Shown one piece after another: positions 6,580-12,929 of a stretch of 13,322 nucleotides of DNA. The position numbers and the translations under genes were made by a program. How positions within the stretch are numbered: the first letter of the stretch is position 1; every line of letters starts with the position of its first letter. The stretch lies in the NCBI GenBank assembly GCA_937967685.1, contig CALBTX010000023.1:1-13322 (forward strand), written 5' to 3'. Source of the stretch: an uncultured Bacillaceae bacterium. GTDB taxonomy: Bacteria; Bacillota; Bacilli; Caldalkalibacillales; Caldalkalibacillaceae. Below the pieces are notes generated by a model, which was not told the origin of the DNA, made no database searches, and was given only the letters and a program-made list of their open reading frames with translations.

Positions 6580-6659
6580 TTGGCCGAGTGAATGCGTTCG
6601 GTTTTCAGATATGATTTCAACCGCAACCAAGTCAGTTCAAGGAGGGGTGAAAGCAAAAA

Positions 6660-6845
6660 GTGGCCAAAAAATCTATGATCGCCAAAGCGAAGCGCAAGCC
6701 GAAGTACAAAGTGCGCGCCTATACGCGTTGTGAACGTTGTGGACGCCCGCACTCTGTCATGCGTAAATTCAAATTGTGCCGCATTTGTTTCCGCGAACTT
6801 GCTTATAAAGGGCAAATTCCCGGTGTAAAAAAAGCTAGCTGGTAA
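6660..6845 (+). CDS. rpsN: 30S ribosomal protein S14, zinc-binding type, GTG start
   Basis: This 61-residue protein is the short, zinc-dependent S14 (also called rpsZ), a late-binding 30S head protein. The zinc ribbon cysteines are C24, C27, C40 and C43, followed by the conserved RELAYKGQIPGVKKASW end. The start is GTG at 6660 giving MAKKSMIAKAKRK. The Shine-Dalgarno run GGAGGGGTGA (6641-6650) begins unusually far away: 14 nt separate GGAGG from GTG, though pairing through the GGTGA part gives 9 nt. Many Bacillota also hold a second, zinc-free S14 gene elsewhere that is induced on zinc limitation; this window cannot show whether that is so here. Confidence 0.97.
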   Translation: MAKKSMIAKAKRKPKYKVRAYTRCERCGRPHSVMRKFKLCRICFRELAYKGQIPGVKKASW

Positions 6846-6862
6846 TCCCTGCGAAAAAGGGA
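6846..6862 (+). promoter_or_regulatory. Small hairpin between rpsN and rpsH
   Basis: TCCCT (6846-6850) pairs perfectly with AGGGA (6858-6862) around a 7-nt GCGAAAA loop. It begins directly after the rpsN stop codon and its 3' arm touches the rpsH Shine-Dalgarno (AAGGAGG, 6862-6868). It might modulate ribosome access or RNA decay; five base pairs could also occur by chance, so function is uncertain. Confidence 0.3.
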
Positions 6863-6877
6863 AGGAGGTAAATCGTT

Positions 6878-7276
6878 ATGGCAATGACAGATCCTATCGC
6901 AGATTTGTTAACTCGCATTCGGAACGCCAATGCCGTTCGTCACGAATCGTTGGAAGTACCCGGTTCGAAGATAAAGAAAGAGATCGTGGACATTTTGAAA
7001 AATGAAGGGTTTATCCGCGACTCAGAGTGGATTGATGATAACAAACAAGGGATTATCCGGATCTTTCTGAAGTATGGCCCTAATAACGAACGTGTCATTA
7101 CGGGATTGAAACGGATCAGTAAACCAGGGTTGCGCGTGTATGCCAAAAGTTCGGAAATTCCTCGTGTGCTTGGAGGACTAGGCATCGCCATCATTTCCAC
7201 TTCCAAGGGCGTCATGACGGATAAAGAGGCGCGCAGGCAGCGGGTCGGCGGAGAAGTGCTCGCTTACGTTTGGTAA
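6878..7276 (+). CDS. rpsH: 30S ribosomal protein S8
   Basis: This 132-residue protein is S8, a primary binder of the 16S rRNA central domain. MAMTDPIADLLTRIRNAN at the start and the C-terminal block RISKPGLRVYAKSSEIPRVL, GLGIAIISTSKGVMTDKEAR and GGEVLAYVW are near-invariant. The ATG at 6878 is 9 nt after GGAGG (6864-6868); the second Met would shorten the conserved N-terminus. In E. coli S8 represses the spc operon by binding near the L5 start; nothing here clearly mimics that site. A small hairpin sits just upstream, noted separately. Confidence 0.98.
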   Translation: MAMTDPIADLLTRIRNANAVRHESLEVPGSKIKKEIVDILKNEGFIRDSEWIDDNKQGIIRIFLKYGPNNERVITGLKRISKPGLRVYAKSSEIPRVLGGLGIAIISTSKGVMTDKEARRQRVGGEVLAYVW

Positions 7277-7304
7277 TTATCACAACTGAAACGGAGGTGA
7301 TCTT

Positions 7305-7841
7305 ATGTCTCGCGTTGGCATCAAACCGATCGAGATTCCGGAGAAAGTCGAGGTCAAAGTGGACGGCAACCGGGTGACCGTCAAAGGACCGAAAGGTGAA
7401 TTGAGTCGTGAATTTGACCCGGAAATGACCATCAAACTGGAAGGACAAACACTCACCGTCGAACGTCCTTCAGATCAAAAAAAATATCGTTCCCTACACG
7501 GTACGACCCGATCGCTCATCGCCAATATGGTCGAAGGTGTGACGAAAGGGTTTGAAAAGAAACTTGAATTGGTTGGCGTGGGATACCGGGCTTCAAAAAG
7601 CGGCAAGAAGCTGGTCCTTAATGTCGGTTATTCCCATCCGGTGGAAATCACTCCTGAACAAGGTGTGGAAGTCGAAGTTCCCTCACAAACAGAAGTGACG
7701 GTAAAAGGGATTGACAAGGAGCGCGTAGGCGCGGTGGCTGCCAATATTCGCAACGTTCGCCTGCCTGAACCGTATAAAGGCAAGGGCATTCGCTATGAAG
7801 GAGAACAGATTCGTCGTAAAGAAGGTAAGACCGGTAAGTAA
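7305..7841 (+). CDS. rplF: 50S ribosomal protein L6
   Basis: This 178-residue protein is L6, built of two duplicated alpha/beta domains, located near the sarcin-ricin loop and the elongation-factor binding site. It starts MSRVGIKPIEIPEKVEVKVD; the C-terminal domain has the signature PEPYKGKGIRYEGEQIRRKE (about residues 154-173). The ribosome site GGAGGTGATC (7293-7302) is complementary to ten consecutive bases of the usual 16S rRNA 3' end, the longest such match noticed here, implying efficient initiation. rplR starts 66 nt downstream, after a longer gap than usual for this cluster. Confidence 0.98.
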   Translation: MSRVGIKPIEIPEKVEVKVDGNRVTVKGPKGELSREFDPEMTIKLEGQTLTVERPSDQKKYRSLHGTTRSLIANMVEGVTKGFEKKLELVGVGYRASKSGKKLVLNVGYSHPVEITPEQGVEVEVPSQTEVTVKGIDKERVGAVAANIRNVRLPEPYKGKGIRYEGEQIRRKEGKTGK

Positions 7842-7907
7842 TCGGTGAATCTAGTCCCCTTTCCAAAGCACCCATTCGCTAGACGTCATGGAAGGAGGAA
7901 TGAGACA

Positions 7908-8276
7908 GTGATCACGAAAGAAAGCAGAAACAAAACCAGGAAATTAAGACACGCCCGAGTACGCCGTAAGTTGAGCGGTACACCCGAACGCCCCCGTTTG
8001 AATGTTTTTCGTTCGTCGAAACATATTTATGCCCAAGTGATTGATGATCTGGCCGGCAAAACGCTTGTGCAAGCTTCGACTTTGGATAAAGAAATTGCCG
8101 ATTCGCTCAACAATGGCGGTAATATAGAAGCGGCGGAAAAAGTGGGGGAATTGGTGGCCAAACGTGCCCTTGAGCAAGGCATCAAAACCGTTGTCTTCGA
8201 CCGGGGCGGATATTTATATCACGGCCGTGTCAAAGCTTTGGCTGAAAAAGCGCGTGAAGCGGGATTACAATTTTAG
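7908..8276 (+). CDS. rplR: 50S ribosomal protein L18, GTG start
   Basis: This 122-residue protein is L18, which with L5 and L25 binds 5S rRNA in the central protuberance. The N-terminal basic part KTRKLRHARVRRKLSGTPER, then RPRLNVFRSSKHIYAQVIDD and the end VVFDRGGYLYHGRVKALAEK are diagnostic. The start chosen is GTG at 7908, 9 nt after GGAGG (7894-7898), giving MITKESRNK like other L18 proteins. A longer in-frame reading from GTG 7845 would add 21 unconserved residues ahead of the ribosome site and is rejected. The 66-nt leader contains possible pairing with the Shine-Dalgarno site, discussed in the findings. Confidence 0.96.
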   Translation: MITKESRNKTRKLRHARVRRKLSGTPERPRLNVFRSSKHIYAQVIDDLAGKTLVQASTLDKEIADSLNNGGNIEAAEKVGELVAKRALEQGIKTVVFDRGGYLYHGRVKALAEKAREAGLQF

Positions 8277-8293
8277 CAAAGGAGGTCTGCAGG

Positions 8294-8791
8294 TTGCGAA
8301 TTGAACCGAATAAATTGGAACTTGAAGAAACAGTTGTCAGCATTAACCGGGTAGCCAAAGTGGTCAAAGGAGGGCGGCGTTTTCGCTTTACAGCCCTTGT
8401 TGTCGTCGGTGACCGCAACGGACACGTCGGCTACGGCATGGGGAAAGCGGCGGAAGTGCCCGATGCGATTCGCAAAGGGTTTGAGGCAGCGAAGAAAAAT
8501 CTGGTTGCCGTACCGATTAAAGGCTCGACCATTCCCCATGAAGTGATCGGTCATTTTGGCGCAGGGAAAGTATTGTTGAAACCGGCTGCGGCAGGTACAG
8601 GAGTGATCGCTGGAGGTCCTGTGCGTGCGGTGCTGGAATTAGCAGGAGTTGGAGATATTTTGACGAAGTCTTTAGGGAGTTCGAATCCAATCAACATGGT
8701 TCGGGCGACATTCGAAGGGATCAGCCGCTTGAAAAGAGCTGAAGATGTGGCTAAATTACGGGGTAAGACCGTGGAAGAACTGTTAGGATAG
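8294..8791 (+). CDS. rpsE: 30S ribosomal protein S5, TTG start
   Basis: This 165-residue protein is S5, involved in decoding accuracy and mRNA unwinding at the entry channel. The N-terminal double-stranded RNA-binding-like domain holds RVAKVVKGGRRFRFTALVVV (about residues 19-38), which includes the loop where spectinomycin resistance changes occur in other bacteria, and GHVGYGMGKAAEVPDAI. The C-terminal domain carries GTGVIAGGPVRAVLELAG. The start is TTG at 8294, 8 nt after AAAGGAGGT (GGAGG 8281-8285); no ATG or GTG fits the family's start. It is the only TTG start in the window. The stop codon overlaps the rpmD Shine-Dalgarno. Confidence 0.97.
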   Translation: MRIEPNKLELEETVVSINRVAKVVKGGRRFRFTALVVVGDRNGHVGYGMGKAAEVPDAIRKGFEAAKKNLVAVPIKGSTIPHEVIGHFGAGKVLLKPAAAGTGVIAGGPVRAVLELAGVGDILTKSLGSSNPINMVRATFEGISRLKRAEDVAKLRGKTVEELLG

Positions 8792-8802
8792 GAGGGATCA
8801 GG

Positions 8803-8991
8803 ATGGCTAATAAACTGGAAATCACCCTCAAACGCAGTGTGATCGGTCGCAAACCCGATCAGCGGAAAACGATTGAAGCATTGGGATTAAGAAAACTGAA
8901 CCAAACGGTCGTTAAAGATAATAATGAAGCCATTCGCGGCATGATCAACAAAGTCAGTCACTTAGTTGAAGTGAACGAAAAAGATAACTGA
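8803..8991 (+). CDS. rpmD: 50S ribosomal protein L30
   Basis: This 62-residue protein is bacterial-type L30, a small 50S protein found in many but not all bacteria. The sequence MANKLEITLKRSVIGRKPDQ, TIEALGLRKLNQTVV and the end AIRGMINKVSHLVEV match the family. AGGAGG at 8790-8795 includes two bases of the rpsE stop codon and lies 7 nt before the ATG, so re-initiation by ribosomes ending rpsE is plausible. The next gene, rplO, begins 32 nt on. Confidence 0.97.
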   Translation: MANKLEITLKRSVIGRKPDQRKTIEALGLRKLNQTVVKDNNEAIRGMINKVSHLVEVNEKDN

Positions 8992-9023
8992 GCGTCATTG
9001 ATGAAAAGAGGAGGTGTCAGCCA

Positions 9024-9464
9024 GTGAAACTGCATGAATTGAAACCTGCTCCGGGCTCCCGCAAATCGAGAAACCGAGTCGGCCGGGGCATAGGCAGCGG
9101 CAATGGTAAAACGGCCGGGCGAGGGCATAAAGGTCAAAATGCGCGCAGCGGCGGCGGTGTTCGTCCTGGATTTGAAGGAGGTCAGAACCCGCTGTATACC
9201 CGTTTGCCGAAGCGCGGATTTAAAAATATCAACCGTAAAGAATATACGGTGGTCAACGTCGAAACATTAAATCGTTTTAAAGAAGACACCGCGGTGACAC
9301 CCGAACTGCTCAAAGAGGAAGGTGTCATCAAAAAAATGCGGGATGGCATAAAAATATTGGGCGAAGGTGATCTCAATGTGAAGCTGAACGTTAAAGCCCA
9401 TAAATTTTCGCGATCAGCTGTTGAAAAAATTGAAGCTGCTGGTGGAAAAATTGAGGTGATTTAA
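9024..9464 (+). CDS. rplO: 50S ribosomal protein L15, GTG start
   Basis: This 146-residue protein is L15, an assembly protein that threads a long glycine- and arginine-rich N-terminal tail into 23S rRNA. That tail is clear at residues 1-60: MKLHELKPAPGSRKSRNRVG, GRGIGSGNGKTAGRGHKGQN and GGGVRPGFEGGQNPLYTRLP. The globular C-terminal part ends KFSRSAVEKIEAAGGKIEVI. The start is GTG at 9024, 9 nt after GGAGG (9010-9014). Its stop codon shares one base with the secY ATG (TAATG), which couples L15 and SecY synthesis, an arrangement common in bacteria. Confidence 0.98.
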   Translation: MKLHELKPAPGSRKSRNRVGRGIGSGNGKTAGRGHKGQNARSGGGVRPGFEGGQNPLYTRLPKRGFKNINRKEYTVVNVETLNRFKEDTAVTPELLKEEGVIKKMRDGIKILGEGDLNVKLNVKAHKFSRSAVEKIEAAGGKIEVI

Positions 9465-10750
9465 TGTTTGCCGCCATTTCAAACGTCTGGAAGGTTGCAG
9501 ACCTTCGCAAAAGAATTTTGTTTACTCTCTTAATGCTCATTGTCTTTCGCATCGGGGCGTTTATTCCTGTTCCGAACGTGAATGCCGATGTGATTAACTT
9601 GCATGAGCAGGCGAATATGCTTGGCTTTATCAGCATACTTGGCGGTGGTGCATTAGAGAGATTCTCTATTTTCGCCATGGGCATCATGCCTTACATTACA
9701 GCTTCGATTATTGTTCAGCTGCTGACGATGGATGTCATTCCGAAGTTTGCTCAATGGGCCAGAGAAGGGGAAACTGGACGGCGTAAATTGGCTCAGTTCA
9801 CACGTTATGGTACGATCGTACTCGGTTTTATCCAAGCCTTCGGGATGTCCATCGGTTTTAACAACCTCATGCCCGGACTCGTAACGAATCCCGGAATCGG
9901 GACATATTTATATATCGCTGTCATTTTGACCGCCGGTACGGCATTTCTGATGTGGCTCGGTGAACAGATCACCGAAAAAGGCATCGGAAACGGCATATCC
10001 ATTCTCATATTCGCCGGGATTGTGGCAGCCATTCCGCCGGGACTCAATCAGCTTTATTTACAGGAGTTCGGCAACGGAAATACGGTTTTTATGGGCGTTG
10101 TAGTTCTGGCTATCCTTGCGCTCGTTGTTTTGATCGTTATTGTCGGGGTTATTTTTATTCAACAGGGCATTCGCAAAATTCCCGTTCAGTACGCCAAGCG
10201 TGTTGTCGGTCGTAAAATGTATGGCGGACAATCGACTCACATTCCTTTGAAAGTGAATGCGGCCGGAGTGATTCCCGTTATTTTTGCCATGGCTTTGATC
10301 ATTTTTCCACCGACAGTGGCCATGTTTTTTGCCGGGAACAGCGTTGCTGATTGGATTGTCGAAAACTTCGACTATACCAGACCGCTGGGGATGTTTTTCT
10401 ACGTTCTCTTAATTATCGGGTTTACGTACTTCTACACATTTGTACAAATCAACCCGTTACAGATGTCGGAAAACTTGAAGAAAAACGGCGGTTATATTCC
10501 GGGGATCCGACCGGGCAAAAACACATCCGTCTATTTAACGCGCATTTTAAATCGGATCACTTTAACCGGCGCATTTTTCTTGGCGGCCGTATCGATCCTC
10601 CCCGTGTTTATCTCCAGAATTTTTAATTTCCCGATGCAAATCCAAATCGGGGGAACGGCATTGCTGATCGTCGTCGGGGTCGCGCTTGAAACGATGAAGC
10701 AAGTGAACAGTCAGTTGGTGAAACGCCACTATAAAGGTTTTATTAAATAA
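9464..10750 (+). CDS. secY: Protein translocase channel subunit SecY
   Basis: This 428-residue integral membrane protein is SecY, the pore subunit of the SecYEG translocon that exports unfolded proteins and inserts membrane proteins. Ten hydrophobic segments are visible, roughly at residues 19-37, 68-88, 115-132, 147-167, 177-194, 207-234, 261-290, 307-328, 366-384 and 395-412. The plug region after the first segment, the signature MGIMPYITASIIVQLL (72-87), and the cytoplasmic loop GGYIPGIRPG (342-351) are typical. The ATG overlaps the rplO stop by one base, with GAGGTGAT at 9453-9460 as ribosome site. A weak hairpin with U-tract overlaps the end of the gene. Confidence 0.98.
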   Translation: MFAAISNVWKVADLRKRILFTLLMLIVFRIGAFIPVPNVNADVINLHEQANMLGFISILGGGALERFSIFAMGIMPYITASIIVQLLTMDVIPKFAQWAREGETGRRKLAQFTRYGTIVLGFIQAFGMSIGFNNLMPGLVTNPGIGTYLYIAVILTAGTAFLMWLGEQITEKGIGNGISILIFAGIVAAIPPGLNQLYLQEFGNGNTVFMGVVVLAILALVVLIVIVGVIFIQQGIRKIPVQYAKRVVGRKMYGGQSTHIPLKVNAAGVIPVIFAMALIIFPPTVAMFFAGNSVADWIVENFDYTRPLGMFFYVLLIIGFTYFYTFVQINPLQMSENLKKNGGYIPGIRPGKNTSVYLTRILNRITLTGAFFLAAVSILPVFISRIFNFPMQIQIGGTALLIVVGVALETMKQVNSQLVKRHYKGFIK

Positions 10751-10761
10751 TAAACCTTTTT
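10733..10761 (+). terminator. Weak terminator-like hairpin at secY-adk junction
   Basis: AAAGGTTT (10733-10740) pairs with AAACCTTT (10752-10759) around an 11-nt loop; the 3' arm runs into a five-T tract (10757-10761). The hairpin overlaps the secY stop codon and ends before the adk ribosome site (GGAGG 10770-10774). Only two of eight pairs are G-C, so full termination is unlikely; partial attenuation or an RNA-processing site is possible. Confidence 0.3.
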
Positions 10762-10780
10762 AGGAAGCTGGAGGGATTGG

Positions 10781-11434
10781 ATGAACCTGGTATTAATGGG
10801 CTTGCCGGGCGCCGGAAAAGGGACTCAAGCGGCCAAAATCGTGGAACATTTCCATATTCCGCACATATCCACGGGAGACATGTTTCGCAGTGCGATTCAA
10901 GAAGGAACCGAACTAGGTTCACAAGCGAAAGCATATATGGATCGAGGAGAACTGGTTCCGGATGAAGTGACCATAGGTATTGTTCAACAAAGATTGGCCA
11001 AAGATGATTGTAAAGACGGCTTTCTGCTGGACGGTTTTCCACGAACGGTCACACAGGCGGAAGCCCTGGAAAACATATTGGCAGAAAACGGTCGTCAGTT
11101 GGATCATGTCATTTTCATTGAGGTGTCTCGTGACCTGCTCATTGAGCGCCTGGCCGGTCGCCGGATCAGCAGGAGTACCGGTAAGATTTACCATATTAAG
11201 TTTAACCCTCCCAAACGGGAAGGGATTTGCGATATTACGGGAGAAAAACTGTACCAGCGGCCAGACGATCGGGAAGAAACTGTGGCGAAAAGGATCGACG
11301 TGAATATGAAAGAACAACAGATCTTGCTTGACTTCTATCAAGAGAAGGGTTATCTGCGCACAATCAATGGAGAACAGCCGATTGACGACGTGTTTGCAGA
11401 CATCGAAAAACTATTGCGGGGACGGACGCGATGA
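10781..11434 (+). CDS. adk: Adenylate kinase with unusual LID tetrad
   Basis: This 217-residue cytoplasmic enzyme interconverts ATP + AMP and 2 ADP. The P-loop GLPGAGKGT is at residues 7-15, the AMP-binding part has STGDMFR (30-36), GFLLDGFPRT (80-89) follows, and RRISRSTGKIYH to DDREETVAKR (127-171) is the long-form LID domain with its catalytic arginines. In many Gram-positive enzymes the LID holds zinc through C130, C133, C150 and C/D153; in Gram-negative enzymes the same places hold His, Ser, Asp, Thr. Here they are S130, T133, C150 and T153, so classical zinc binding looks lost. The ATG follows GGAGG by 6 nt, and the stop overlaps map by 4 bp. The secY-adk-map order is typical of Bacillota. 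Confidence 0.97.
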   Translation: MNLVLMGLPGAGKGTQAAKIVEHFHIPHISTGDMFRSAIQEGTELGSQAKAYMDRGELVPDEVTIGIVQQRLAKDDCKDGFLLDGFPRTVTQAEALENILAENGRQLDHVIFIEVSRDLLIERLAGRRISRSTGKIYHIKFNPPKREGICDITGEKLYQRPDDREETVAKRIDVNMKEQQILLDFYQEKGYLRTINGEQPIDDVFADIEKLLRGRTR

Positions 11435-12177
11435 TCGTATCCAAGTCAAAGCAAGAGCTGGCATTGATGAGAGAAGCGGGAAGGATCGTTGCCCTCACTC
11501 ATCAAAAACTGAAAGCGTACATTCAACCGGGGATTACGACACAAGAACTCGATTCGGTGGCCGAAAAAGAGATTCGCTCTTACGGAGCGACCCCTTCGTT
11601 TAAAGGATACGGGGGTTTTCCTGGAAGTATATGCACTTCAGTCAACGAAGAACTTGTTCATGGCATCCCCTCGAAGCGCAAGCTTGTGGACGGGGATATC
11701 ATTAGCATCGACATCGGAGCTAATTACAAAGGTTATCATGGTGATTCGGCCTGGACATATGCGGTTGGTCATGTGAGTCAGGAAGACCTGCGTTTAATGG
11801 AAGTGACCGAACAATCCTTATATAAAGGTTTGTCAGAAGCAAAAGCGGATGTGCGACTGTCAAACATCTCCCACGCCATTCAACAGTATGTGGAAAATGA
11901 GGGTTTTTCCATTGTTCGTGAATATGTGGGTCACGGCATCGGAACGAATCTGCATGAAGACCCTCAGATACCGAATTTTGGGCCTCCCGGCCGCGGACCA
12001 AGATTAAAGCCCGGGATGGTGCTGGCGATTGAACCCATGGTCAATGCGGGAAAAAGACATGTTAAAACACTCTCGGATAACTGGACGGTGGTCACGGAAG
12101 ATGGACGGAAATGCGCCCATTACGAACATACGATTGCAATCACGGAGACAGGGTATGAAATTTTAACAAAGCCTTAA
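11431..12177 (+). CDS. map: Type I methionine aminopeptidase
   Basis: This 248-residue cytoplasmic enzyme removes the initiator methionine from new proteins with small second residues. All five metal ligands of the pita-bread fold are visible: D94 and D105 (in SIDIGANYKGYHGDSAWTY), H168 (VGHGIGTNLHEDP), E201 (LAIEPMV) and E232 (YEHTIAIT), each three positions before its E. coli counterpart. H78 in the LVHGIP motif is the conserved substrate-binding histidine. There is no N-terminal zinc-finger or linker extension, so it is type Ia. The ATG overlaps the adk stop (ATGA), with GGGGACGGACG just upstream as a weak ribosome site, suggesting coupling to adk. Some Bacillota have a second map gene elsewhere. 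Confidence 0.98.
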   Translation: MIVSKSKQELALMREAGRIVALTHQKLKAYIQPGITTQELDSVAEKEIRSYGATPSFKGYGGFPGSICTSVNEELVHGIPSKRKLVDGDIISIDIGANYKGYHGDSAWTYAVGHVSQEDLRLMEVTEQSLYKGLSEAKADVRLSNISHAIQQYVENEGFSIVREYVGHGIGTNLHEDPQIPNFGPPGRGPRLKPGMVLAIEPMVNAGKRHVKTLSDNWTVVTEDGRKCAHYEHTIAITETGYEILTKP

Positions 12178-12188
12178 GTAGGTGATGA

Positions 12189-12500
12189 ATGTTGTCTGAT
12201 CCGGAGTCTAGTCCGCAAGTGGGTCAAGTGGTACGAATCACCCGGGGGCGTGATGCGGGCCGATATGCCGTCATCATTGACATCGAAGATGAACGTTTTG
12301 TTTGGATTGCAGATGGGGATAAACGTAAGTTTGATGCGCCCAAAAAGAAAAATATTCGCCATCTGGAATGTTATGACTTTATCTCATCGGTCGTACGGGA
12401 GAATATCCAGGAAACCGGCCGGGTCACCAACGGTAAACTCCGTTTTGCAGTGAACAAGTTTAAAGAAACGCTGGATGCCATCCAGGAGGAAGGAGAGTGA
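12189..12500 (+). CDS. Small KOW-domain putative RNA-binding protein
   Basis: This 103-residue protein has a KOW-like segment at about residues 12-38 (GQVVRITRGRDAGRYAVIID), then RFVWIADGDKRKFDAPKKKN and a basic, helix-prone tail (61-103) with ETGRVTNGKLRFAVNKF. Proteins of this kind stand between map and infA in many Bacilli and are often annotated as L14e-like or KOW-domain RNA-binding proteins, YbzG in B. subtilis as I recall it. Its function is not established. The ATG at 12189 sits only 3 nt after the ribosome site AGGTGA (12180-12185), which continues as GGTGATG; a TTG at 12192 is an alternative start one codon later. The stop lies 4 nt before infA. A role on the ribosome or in rRNA binding is inferred from the fold and location. 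Confidence 0.85.
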   Translation: MLSDPESSPQVGQVVRITRGRDAGRYAVIIDIEDERFVWIADGDKRKFDAPKKKNIRHLECYDFISSVVRENIQETGRVTNGKLRFAVNKFKETLDAIQEEGE

Positions 12501-12504
12501 ATCA

Positions 12505-12723
12505 ATGGCCAAAGAAGATGTGATTGAAATGGAAGGAACGGTGATTGAACCTTTGCCCAATGCCATGTTTCGAGTGGAACTTGAAAACGGCCATAAGGTT
12601 CTTGCCCACGTATCAGGCAAAATACGCATGCATTTTATCCGTATCCTGCCCGGGGATAAAGTCACGGTTGAGTTGTCACCATATGATCTCACTCGTGGAC
12701 GTATCACATACCGCTATAAATAA
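12505..12723 (+). CDS. infA: Translation initiation factor IF-1
   Basis: This 72-residue protein is IF-1, an OB-fold factor that occupies the 30S A-site during initiation and supports IF-2 and IF-3. MAKEDVIEMEGTVIEPLPNA, FRVELENGHKVLAHVSGKIR and the end DLTRGRITYRYK are close to the universal sequence. The ATG at 12505 is 8 nt after AGGAGA (12491-12496), which with AGGAGGA just upstream forms a double purine-rich site inside the KOW gene. An in-frame ATG at 12475 would add ten residues overlapping the preceding gene and is rejected. Confidence 0.98.
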   Translation: MAKEDVIEMEGTVIEPLPNAMFRVELENGHKVLAHVSGKIRMHFIRILPGDKVTVELSPYDLTRGRITYRYK

Positions 12724-12776
12724 GTACACTTCAGAGGCTTACACACGTTTGAACGAGAACAAGGAGGAAAACAGGA

Positions 12777-12890
12777 ATGAAAGTAAGAGCATCGGTTAAA
12801 CCGATTTGTGAAAAATGCAAAGTGATTCGGCGCAAGGGAAATGTGATGGTCATTTGTGAAAATCCGAAACATAAGCAAAGACAAGGCTAA
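12777..12890 (+). CDS. rpmJ: 50S ribosomal protein L36, zinc-binding type
   Basis: This 37-residue protein is L36, the smallest 50S protein, stabilising 23S rRNA near the sarcin-ricin region. I translated it directly: MKVRASVKPICEKCKVIRRK, then GNVMVICENPKHKQRQG. The zinc ligands C11, C14, C27 and H32 are all present, so this is the zinc-containing (C+) form. The AAGGAGG site (12761-12767) lies 9 nt before the ATG. A 53-nt gap separates it from infA, with no promoter that I can support, and rpsM follows after 39 nt. Confidence 0.97.
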   Translation: MKVRASVKPICEKCKVIRRKGNVMVICENPKHKQRQG

Positions 12891-12929
12891 GGAGAGTTTA
12901 AATCATCAAACAGGAGGTGCTCAAGACGT

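Noticed and set aside
6610..6615. TATGAT as an internal promoter -10 before rpsN.
   Set aside because: The nearest TTG-type hexamer (TTGGCC, 6580-6585) is 24 bp upstream, too far for a sigma-A promoter, and nothing fits at 16-18 bp.
7845..7907. N-terminal extension of L18 from GTG 7845.
   Set aside because: The added 21 residues are not L18-like and the ribosome site (7894-7898) is downstream of that start.
12888..12929. AAGGAGA just after the rpmJ stop as the site of a further tiny gene.
   Set aside because: No start codon follows at a usable distance before the true rpsM site AGGAGGTG.
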